This document shows positions 53,232 to 64,000 of a stretch of DNA of 64,000 bases, piece by piece. Where the stretch lies: contig NZ_VFRQ01000008.1 in the NCBI RefSeq assembly GCF_006385705.1, forward strand, positions 62,001 through 126,000, in the 5' to 3' direction. The notes below the pieces were generated by a model. That model was given only the letters and a program-made list of their open reading frames with translations. It ran no database searches and had not been told where the DNA came from. This stretch comes from Pontibacter mangrovi. GTDB taxonomy: Bacteria; Bacteroidota; Bacteroidia; Cytophagales; Hymenobacteraceae. Within the stretch, counting starts at the first letter, position 1, and every line of letters starts with the position of its first letter. A program made the translations under genes and the position numbers.

Positions 53232-53525
53232 TATATCCTGAGCTAATCTTTTAAAGAGCCATACTTGCGTGTCCCCTTCAACCCCGAAGTGAGGCAGGCC
53301 TAGCGTGGCTTAGTATCTCATTTTATTCGTTAGCAGAATGAATCCGCAACCAATCAAGTTGCTGCAGACGCCGTGTGTGCAGCACAGTTTACCATGCCGT
53401 AGGGGCAGTGTGCCACGTCTTCAGGGGCAATGGCTAAATGCTGCACCTGCCGCACAGATCAATCCCGGCGCTATCGTAAACCTTATATCAGAGTGTATCA
53501 CTCCTGTCATGGAAGGAGGTGTGCC

Positions 53526-57893
<4,368 letters not shown>

Positions 57894-57902
57894 CCCAGCC
57901 AC

Positions 57903-59048
57903 ATGAAAAAGCTCATAAAATCACTATCTATACCCATGCTATTCCTCCTGGCAGCCTGCAGCTCTAAACAGCCCGCCGAGGCCGTGGAAACCACGGCAGC
58001 CAGCACAGCTACGGTACAACTCACGGAGACCCAGCTTCAAAACGCTGGCGTAGAGACCGGCAAACTACAACAGCGCCCGGTGTCAGCGGTTTTGCAGGTA
58101 AACGGTAAGCTCGATGTGCCTCCCCAGGGACTGATCTCAGTAAGTGTGCCGCTGGGAGGCTACCTGAAAAAATCAACGCTACTGCCGGGCATGGAGGTTA
58201 AAAAAGGGCAGGTGCTGGCAGTTATGGAGGACCAGCAGTACATACAGCTGCAACAGGACTACCTGACTGCCAAAACCAAACTGGCGTTCCTGGAGCAGGA
58301 GCACAAGCGCCAGCAGGAGCTGAACCAGAGCAAGGCCTCCAGCGACAAAGTATACCAGCAAACCAAGGCCGACTACCAGAGCCAGCGGGTGCTGGTGAAG
58401 GCCCTCGCCGAAAAACTACGGCTACTGGGGCTTAACCCCGATCGCCTGAGCGAGAGCAGCCTGTCGCGCAGCATACAGCTGTATTCCCCTATACACGGTT
58501 TTGTGTCCAGGGTGTTTGTAAACCCGGGTAAGTACGTGGTGCCGTCTGATGTGCTGTTTGAGCTGATAGACCCCTCTGACATCCACGTGAACCTGCAGGT
58601 GTTTGAGAAGGATGTAGATAAGCTGCACATCGGGCAAAAGGTGCTGGCCCGAAGCGCCAGCAACCCTTCCAAAGTATACCCATCCGAGATTATCTACATC
58701 AGCCGCGACATAGCCCCCGACCGCACGGTGGAGGTGCACTGCCACCTGCAGCAACAGGACAAGACGCTGGTGCCGGGCACCTTTGTGAACGCCGAGATTG
58801 AGGTACAGCGGCAGGACGCCCTGGTGCTGCCGGAGGAGGCCATCGTGCAGTTCGAGAACAAGGACTTTATGTTTGCCTCCAAAGGCGGCGGCCTGTTCGA
58901 GATGGTGGAGGCGCCCACAGGCATCACCGAGCATGGCTACACCGAACTAAACCTGCCCCCTGGCTCTAACCTGCGCGAACAAGCCTACGCTACCAAAGGC
59001 GCCTACGCCCTGCTGATGAAACTCAAGAACACATCGGAAGAGGAGTAG
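57903..59048 (+). CDS. CzcB/CusB-type RND periplasmic adaptor lipoprotein
   Basis: A 381-residue membrane-fusion protein anchored as a lipoprotein (signal ending LFLLAA-Cys19). Barrel-sandwich (GQVLAVMEDQQYIQLQQDYL), a helical hairpin of about 50 residues, beta-barrel (SDIHVNLQVFEKDVDKLHIG) and membrane-proximal domains are in order. It lacks an HMBD domain, unlike the CusB of the first set. It is the last gene of this efflux operon and partners the CzcA-channel fusion. Confidence 0.9.
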   Translation: MKKLIKSLSIPMLFLLAACSSKQPAEAVETTAASTATVQLTETQLQNAGVETGKLQQRPVSAVLQVNGKLDVPPQGLISVSVPLGGYLKKSTLLPGMEVKKGQVLAVMEDQQYIQLQQDYLTAKTKLAFLEQEHKRQQELNQSKASSDKVYQQTKADYQSQRVLVKALAEKLRLLGLNPDRLSESSLSRSIQLYSPIHGFVSRVFVNPGKYVVPSDVLFELIDPSDIHVNLQVFEKDVDKLHIGQKVLARSASNPSKVYPSEIIYISRDIAPDRTVEVHCHLQQQDKTLVPGTFVNAEIEVQRQDALVLPEEAIVQFENKDFMFASKGGGLFEMVEAPTGITEHGYTELNLPPGSNLREQAYATKGAYALLMKLKNTSEEE

Positions 59049-59050
59049 CC

Positions 59051-59096
59051 AAAAACGAGTCGCGCCACCCGGTATCAGGTGGCGCGACTCGTTTAT
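59051..59096. terminator. Bidirectional intrinsic terminator
   Basis: CGAGTCGCGCCACC (59056-59069) and its exact complement (59078-59091) form a 14-bp stem with an 8-nt loop. The minus strand continues with TTTTT, the plus strand with GTTTATACTT. It separates the convergent adaptor and metallophosphoesterase genes. Confidence 0.88.
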
Positions 59097-59107
59097 ACTT
59101 CACTCTT

Positions 59108-59851
59108 TTATACTTCAAAAATATAATAAGGCGGGTCAAACCCCTCTTTCATTAGGATGGGCTTGGACACGTTAAAGACTTTGACGCCTTTTGAGGTCTC
59201 GCCCTCCAGCGTGCCGATGTGCGCATGGCCATGGAAAGCCGCCACCACGCCGCGCCGGTTTATAGGCTCAGCCAGCCGCGAGGAACCCAGGAAAGGAAAA
59301 ATCTGCTCCGGCTCCCCCTCCACAGTGGCCCTGATGGGTGCATAGTGAAGCACCGCTATCTTCTTAATATCCACGTTGTCGCTCTCCAGCCGCGATAGCG
59401 CCCCATCCAGCTTCAGGGCCTCATCTACGGCCTCCTGCACAAAGCTCTTGATCATCGGCTCCCCAAACATGCCGAGCATGCCTTTGTCAAAGCCTCCCCC
59501 AAAGCCTTTCACGCCGGCAAATCCCACATCGCCGATCACCACGCTGTCGCCATCCAGCATGTGCACGTTCTGTTTCAGCAATACCTTCCGGATCGATTTC
59601 TGGTTGTCGCGCTCATAGTCGTGGTTGCCCAGCACCGCCACTACCGGTATGCTGCAGGCCTTCAGCTCATCGGCCAGTATTTCCGCCTCCGCGGTGCGGC
59701 CCGTGTCGGTCAGGTCGCCGCACAGCAACAGCACCTCCGCCTCCTCCGATACTTTGGTGAAAAACTCCTCCCATTTGCCACGGTCCGTCTCCCGCACATG
59801 TATGTCCCCTACTGCCGCAATTCTGGTTTTCTTTTCTTTTTTGTTCGCCAT
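59108..59851 (-). CDS. Calcineurin-like metallophosphoesterase
   Basis: A 247-residue cytosolic phosphoesterase with all motifs of the family: GDIH (15-18), GDLTD (45-49), GNHDYE (75-80), a His in VLHYAP (about 167) and GHAH near 209, binding two metal ions. No membrane segment or signal peptide. The gene starts 3 nt after the stop of the nucleotidyltransferase-like gene, so the two are translated together. Substrate unknown; nucleotide or nucleic-acid phosphoesters are possible given the partner. Confidence 0.88.
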   Translation of the reverse strand: MANKKEKKTRIAAVGDIHVRETDRGKWEEFFTKVSEEAEVLLLCGDLTDTGRTAEAEILADELKACSIPVVAVLGNHDYERDNQKSIRKVLLKQNVHMLDGDSVVIGDVGFAGVKGFGGGFDKGMLGMFGEPMIKSFVQEAVDEALKLDGALSRLESDNVDIKKIAVLHYAPIRATVEGEPEQIFPFLGSSRLAEPINRRGVVAAFHGHAHIGTLEGETSKGVKVFNVSKPILMKEGFDPPYYIFEV

Positions 59852-59854
59852 AGG

Positions 59855-60610
59855 TTAAACAGATCTGATGGTAACTACTTTAAAGTCCCAATCGGTGATG
59901 TCGATTTTATACTGTGTCTGGTCGATGAGCGGCCCCCGGCAGATCTTCTCTTTTGGTGCCGGCATGTCCAGCTCCGCCTCGGCCCGCTGAAACAGCTCAT
60001 CAAAAAGCCACTTCGGTATGATGTCGCGCTCCGATGGGTACACGAACTGGAAGGACAGGAACTGGGCCAGCAACAGCTGCCAATGCGTGTCCATGTGCTG
60101 CCAGAGCCATTTCCAGTCCAGGTGCTCGCCGTAGCGCAGGATGATGTGGTTGATGTCGGCGCCGTCGTAGCGCTCGCGGTTCTGCACGTACAGCTTAGAC
60201 CAGATCAGGGTTTCTGCGGGAATCACCTTTACCTTTACGCCCAGCAGCTCGCTGGGGGTAGAGCGCTCAAACCAGCTGTCGTCCACGGCGCAGTGGTTGC
60301 CGGGGTTGTTAAAGATGATGTCCATGAAGTGCTCTCCTTTGATGGCCTTGGCCAGCCAGCGCACATCCGTCAGCTCGGTGTCGAACCCGTTCTCTTTGAA
60401 CGCCTTTAGAAGCGCGGGGGTATCGCTGGCTTTGCAAAATACGTCCAGGTCCTTGGTGTCGCGCATAATATCGGTGTAGAGGCGCAGGGCAAACCCTCCT
60501 CCCACCATAAAATCTATGTTACTGTCGGCCATCACGCCCAGCGCCTCACGGTAAAAATCGTGCGCCGCCTGGCGGTGCAGGCCTTCCTGTAATTCTATTA
60601 CTTTAGCCAT
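59855..60610 (-). CDS. Nucleotidyltransferase-like protein
   Basis: A 251-residue protein with the start of a minimal nucleotidyltransferase fold: MVGGGFALRLYTDIMRDTKD then LDVFCK, giving the GG and Asp-x-Asp type motif of AbiEii/DUF1814-like and aminoglycoside-type enzymes. Later LIWSKLYVQNRERYDGADIN resembles the helix found in that group. It is the first gene of a two-gene operon with the metallophosphoesterase. There is no sign of an antitoxin gene. The 231 nt upstream (60611-60841) show no recognisable feature. Confidence 0.72.
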   Translation of the reverse strand: MAKVIELQEGLHRQAAHDFYREALGVMADSNIDFMVGGGFALRLYTDIMRDTKDLDVFCKASDTPALLKAFKENGFDTELTDVRWLAKAIKGEHFMDIIFNNPGNHCAVDDSWFERSTPSELLGVKVKVIPAETLIWSKLYVQNRERYDGADINHIILRYGEHLDWKWLWQHMDTHWQLLLAQFLSFQFVYPSERDIIPKWLFDELFQRAEAELDMPAPKEKICRGPLIDQTQYKIDITDWDFKVVTIRSV

Positions 60611-60841
60611 ATTGTTTTCAGTTATTAATCAGCGGGCAGCTGCCCTAAAGCCACTGCCATGGGGTAGGTCCTGCTTTGGAAGCAGCCGTTTCCGCCATCT
60701 GTCTCCAAAGCAGCGTAGGATTATTGTACTATCGTGGGCAGCGCTTTGTTACCTGCTTTTCTATAAATCATACTTTAACATGAGCTAAAGCTTTCAGGCA
60801 GGTGGCAGCCGCCAACAAAAATTGCACTATACCAACTATAA

Positions 60842-62179
60842 CTATTTCAAAGGCTTGCTAGTGACGTAGAAGGGGACGTTGGCGGTGGCCAGGTTGTTTT
60901 GCCCGTCGCGCAGGTAAACGTAAAGCCGGTAAGCGCCCTCCTGGCGGGGCGTTTGCAACCATACTTTGGTGTGCTGCTGCCTAGCAAGCGCCTGCGGCAG
61001 CGGGGCCGGCTTTACCTGTTTGTCGGCATTGCCGTCTTTCTGCTCCGCCTCGGGCAGCACCTCCCAGGTTACCCGCAGCGAGTCCTGATCGGGGTCAAAG
61101 GCAAAGGCTTGCCCTTCAAAGGTCTGGCCAGGCTTCAGGTAGATCTGCTCAAAGGCAAACTTGTCATCCAACTTCAGGTAGGCAATGTAGGGGGCTTGGT
61201 TCAGCGAGGTGGTATCGCCCCACAGCGCGCGCATTTCCTGCACCAGCCCTGTCTCCTCCCCGTTCTCGTTTATCAGGCTGAACCAGGTGGGGGTAGTTTC
61301 CTGCTTATTGCCCCACAAAAACACATAGGAGCCGAGGCAGTGGCTGGTATCGGCCAACACCGACTGCTCGTAGCGCTCCCGTGCAAACTCGGCCTTTTCA
61401 GAACTGGTTTGCTCGATGGGGGCCATCCACCAGGTATAATACGATTCCCAATAACCGCGCGCGCCAAACTCCGAGATGACGTAAGGGCCTTTCCAGTCGG
61501 TTTTACTTAGCTCTTCGGGCAGGTTGTGCATGGCTCCAAAGGAGTTGATGGAAAGCACGTCGAGGGCAGGGCAGCGGTCCGCGATCAGGTTCACCACCTT
61601 CTCCGGCACGTTCATCACCGTAGTTGTGGTAGGGTGGTCGGGGTCCACTTCATGGATCATTTCTGCAATGCCGTTCACCGCGTCCCATACTTTCACGTTA
61701 GAGCCTTCGGCATATAGCTCATTGCCGATGCCCCACATCAGCAAGGCCGGATGATCTTTATACTTTAGCACCACCTGCCGCAGTTCCTCGCGCTGCTGCG
61801 CCACCAGGTCTTTGTCGTAGTAGTTAAAGCCTTCGCGCTCGCGGGCCATCCATAGGCCCAGTGTTACGGTAAGTCCGTGCGCCTGCGCCGAGTCCAGCAC
61901 CTGTTGGGCGTTTTCGGTGTGCCACACCCGCACCGAGTTGCCTCCGTACCTGCTTAGCCGACCGAAGTACTCATACCCGGCCGCGCCCTTTATAAAGTAT
62001 GGCTCTCCGTGGCGCATCAGCACAAATCGGTTTCCCTTCTGCACCACCTCCACCTCTCGCCCAAGCGGTTTATACTTCTGGTTTTGGTCGGGGCTGGTGC
62101 TGCACGAAAAAAAAACAAGGCATGCAACACAATAAAGTATAATTTTCTGCAGAGGCTTCTGAAGCAAAGGGTGAAGCAT
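60842..62179 (-). CDS. GH2-like TIM-barrel glycoside hydrolase lipoprotein
   Basis: A 445-residue exported protein. I start at the ATG at 62179 (MLHPLLQKPLQK) because it places a basic region before the hydrophobic core IILYCVACLVFFS and Cys26, a lipoprotein signal; 33 further codons are open upstream. The TIM barrel has the clan-A acid/base Glu154 in MWGIGNELYAEG and the nucleophile Glu237 in YVISEFGARGYWE. The C-terminal part (about 350-445) is an Ig-like beta domain. It is divergent from a cellulose-synthase-like gene, so a role in trimming that polymer is plausible. Exact substrate unknown. Confidence 0.8.
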   Translation of the reverse strand: MLHPLLQKPLQKIILYCVACLVFFSCSTSPDQNQKYKPLGREVEVVQKGNRFVLMRHGEPYFIKGAAGYEYFGRLSRYGGNSVRVWHTENAQQVLDSAQAHGLTVTLGLWMAREREGFNYYDKDLVAQQREELRQVVLKYKDHPALLMWGIGNELYAEGSNVKVWDAVNGIAEMIHEVDPDHPTTTTVMNVPEKVVNLIADRCPALDVLSINSFGAMHNLPEELSKTDWKGPYVISEFGARGYWESYYTWWMAPIEQTSSEKAEFARERYEQSVLADTSHCLGSYVFLWGNKQETTPTWFSLINENGEETGLVQEMRALWGDTTSLNQAPYIAYLKLDDKFAFEQIYLKPGQTFEGQAFAFDPDQDSLRVTWEVLPEAEQKDGNADKQVKPAPLPQALARQQHTKVWLQTPRQEGAYRLYVYLRDGQNNLATANVPFYVTSKPLK

Positions 62180-62377
62180 AGGTTCAAGGGATATTTTAGG
62201 TAAAAGGTCGCGGTTAAGGGGTTTACGCATAACATTTTGCCTTGTTTCAAGTATACAGGTACGTTTGGCACTTAGCATATGCCACCGTTTACTAAAGCTA
62301 AAATCTTATTTCCGCAACTCTTTTTCTACCGGAGAACAAGCGTTTACTCTCTGTTTACCCTTTAGCTTATACTTTTG

Positions 62378-64000
62378 ATGCGACATTTTTTTACGTCTCC
62401 CTCCCCTATTTCCGGCCCTACTACAGACCAGTCGCCGCTCCGGCGCGATGTGCAGACCGTGCGCTTTATGATCTGGATGGGACTGATTACGATGGGGCTT
62501 TTTCTGTATTGGTTTATAGACGAAGACCATATTGGGTATGAGCCACTGTACTGGCTCCTGACCACGGCCCTGGGTTTTAAGCTGCTGCGCACGCTGCACG
62601 AGTGGTATCACTATTATGCCGTGAGCGTTCCGGAGAGGCCGGAGCTGCGCACTAACTTCACCGTGGACATCCTGACGACCTACTGCCCCGGCGAGCCCCG
62701 CAGCATGATCATCAACACCTTAGAGGCCATCCAGAAAATAAACTACCCGCACACTGCCTACCTCTGCGACGAGGGCGATGACCCTGTGTTGAAGGCGGAG
62801 TGCGAGCGGCTGGGCGTGGTGCACGTTACCCGCACCGAGAAGATCAACGCCAAGGCCGGCAACATCAACAATGCGCTTAAGCAGGCCACCGGCGATATTT
62901 GCCTTATACTTGATCCCGACCATGTGCCGGTGCCGGAGTTCCTGGATGAGGTGCTGCCATACTTCGAGGACCCGGAGGTGGGCTTTGTGCAGGTGGTGCA
63001 GGGCTACTATAACCAGAAGGAAAGCCTGATAGCCTATGGCGCGGCCGAGCAGACCTACAGCTTTTACGGCCCCATGATGATGGGCATGAACAGCTACGGC
63101 ACGGTACAGGCCATTGGCGCCAACTGCACCTTCCGCCGCAAGGCACTGGACAGCATTGGCGGCCACGCGGCCGGGCTGGCCGAGGATATGCACACGGCCA
63201 TGCAGCTGCACGCCAAAGGCTGGACATCGAAGTATGTGCCCAAGATGCTGAGCCGGGGCCTGGTGCCGGGCACGCTGGCGGCATACTACAAGCAACAGAT
63301 AAAGTGGGCGCGCGGCACCTTCGAGCTGCTCTTTATGGTATACCCTAAGTTGTTCCGCCACTTCACGCTGCGCCAGAAGATCCATTACTTCACGCTGCCG
63401 CTCTACTACCTGTTCGGCGTCTTCAACCTGATCGATTTCCTGATTCCGGTGCTGGCGCTGGTGCTGGTGGAGTTCCCGTGGTATGTGTCGCTGGGCGAGT
63501 TCGTGGTGATGTTTATGCCTTTCTTCTGCATCTCCATCTGCATCCGGCATTTTGCGCAGCGCTGGTACCACGAGAAAAACGAGAAAGGCTTTCACCTGTT
63601 CGGGGGCATTTTGCGCACCGGCACCTGGTGGGTTTTTCTGCTGGGCCTGGTTTATGCCATACTTCGCATTAAAGTGCCCTACATCCCAACGCCCAAAGAC
63701 GACAAACCCAAAAACAACCTGCTGCTCAGCCTGCCCAACATCCTCATGATCCTGTTGGGTTTCGGCGCAATTGCCTACACCCAGTTGGAGTATGGCCACC
63801 TGTACAACAACCCTTACGTGCAGATGATGGCGCTTTTTGCCCTGACGAATGTGGCCATACTTGGCAGTATTGTGGTGATTGGGCAGGAACGTTTTATGGA
63901 GTGGGTGCGCCATTATCTGCTGCACGCCGCGTTGCTGCAGCCGCTCCTGATGCCGCTGCGCTATGCCGTGTGGCGCACCCGCCACGGCTTCTACGACGGC
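62378..64000 (+). CDS. Cellulose-synthase-like glycosyltransferase family 2, partial
   Basis: A membrane glycosyltransferase read from the ATG at 62378 through 541 codons to the window end. Two N-terminal helices (about 30-48, 56-75) precede the GT-A domain with the first Asp in LCDEGDDPVLK, the DxD motif in LILDPDHVPVPEF, the acid in GLAEDMHTAMQL (AED in place of TED) and QQIKWARGTFEL, where the usual QxxRW has Lys in place of Arg. Several membrane spans follow. Related enzymes make beta-1,4-glucan or similar polymers from UDP-sugars. A -7-like TACTTTTG abuts the start codon, so the true start may lie slightly further in. Confidence 0.88.
   Translation, partial: MRHFFTSPSPISGPTTDQSPLRRDVQTVRFMIWMGLITMGLFLYWFIDEDHIGYEPLYWLLTTALGFKLLRTLHEWYHYYAVSVPERPELRTNFTVDILTTYCPGEPRSMIINTLEAIQKINYPHTAYLCDEGDDPVLKAECERLGVVHVTRTEKINAKAGNINNALKQATGDICLILDPDHVPVPEFLDEVLPYFEDPEVGFVQVVQGYYNQKESLIAYGAAEQTYSFYGPMMMGMNSYGTVQAIGANCTFRRKALDSIGGHAAGLAEDMHTAMQLHAKGWTSKYVPKMLSRGLVPGTLAAYYKQQIKWARGTFELLFMVYPKLFRHFTLRQKIHYFTLPLYYLFGVFNLIDFLIPVLALVLVEFPWYVSLGEFVVMFMPFFCISICIRHFAQRWYHEKNEKGFHLFGGILRTGTWWVFLLGLVYAILRIKVPYIPTPKDDKPKNNLLLSLPNILMILLGFGAIAYTQLEYGHLYNNPYVQMMALFALTNVAILGSIVVIGQERFMEWVRHYLLHAALLQPLLMPLRYAVWRTRHGFYDG

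Noticed and set aside
53232..53525. Possible riboswitch in the 294-nt leader of czcA
   Set aside because: No known riboswitch core or clear terminator/antiterminator pair could be traced by eye; only the strong AAGGAGG before the ATG stands out.

Overview
The window looks like a stretch of a Bacteroidetes chromosome, most likely a Hymenobacteraceae member close to Pontibacter. The evidence is gene content: a TonB-family outer-membrane barrel, RND efflux sets with HYC_CC_PP-type and DUF3347 partners, an ilvEDBNCA operon, promoter elements of the Bacteroidetes TTG-N19-TAnnTTTG type, generally weak Shine-Dalgarno sequences and moderately high GC. The genus is inference; the phylum is fairly secure.

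Layout. 1-7210 (minus): a branched-chain amino acid operon ilvE-ilvD-ilvB-ilvN-ilvC-ilvA, with ilvA cut by the window edge. It is headed by two consecutive Ile/Val/Leu-rich leader peptides, each followed by an intrinsic terminator. 7267-9241 (minus): a class IV aminotransferase overlapping a DmpA-type (P1) peptidase. 9456-10224: a 37-residue membrane peptide and a CBS-pair protein. 10303-25857 (plus): a complete complex I operon nuoA-B-CD-E-F-G-H-I-J-K-L-M-N. It resembles the E. coli enzyme (nuoCD fusion, N7 cluster in NuoG), and four of its intergenic gaps contain dispersed palindromic repeats. 26121-35402 (plus): a small lipoprotein, a DUF2231 membrane protein, then a copper-type efflux operon (HYC_CC_PP protein, CusA, outer-membrane factor, CusB with DUF3347, a 40-residue membrane peptide, a free DUF3347 lipoprotein).

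35757-38195 (plus): an outer-membrane beta-barrel receptor. 38312-39447 (minus): two AT-rich genes of unknown function separated by a 23-bp inverted repeat that looks like an integron attC site. 39464-45838: GH30 hydrolase, ferredoxin-type reductase, PepD dipeptidase and a short alpha-glucan phosphorylase homologue lacking the PLP lysine. 46114-52717 (plus): a GbsR/MarR regulator with an outer-membrane factor, adaptor and AcrB-type pump; regulator and pump genes share a GTTC-N10-GAAC operator-like repeat. A carrier-protein-like gene without the phosphopantetheine serine follows. 52845-59048 (plus): a second metal efflux set in which a CzcA pump is fused to its outer-membrane factor. 59108-60610 (minus): metallophosphoesterase plus nucleotidyltransferase-like pair. 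60842-64000: a GH2-like hydrolase lipoprotein divergent from a cellulose-synthase-like GT2, cut by the window end.

The most notable signals are the tandem ilv attenuators, a strong over-representation of the heptamer TATACTT/AAGTATA in genes and gaps alike, and the possible gene cassette at 38.3-39.5 kb. No tRNA, rRNA, CRISPR array, insertion sequence or prophage was seen.
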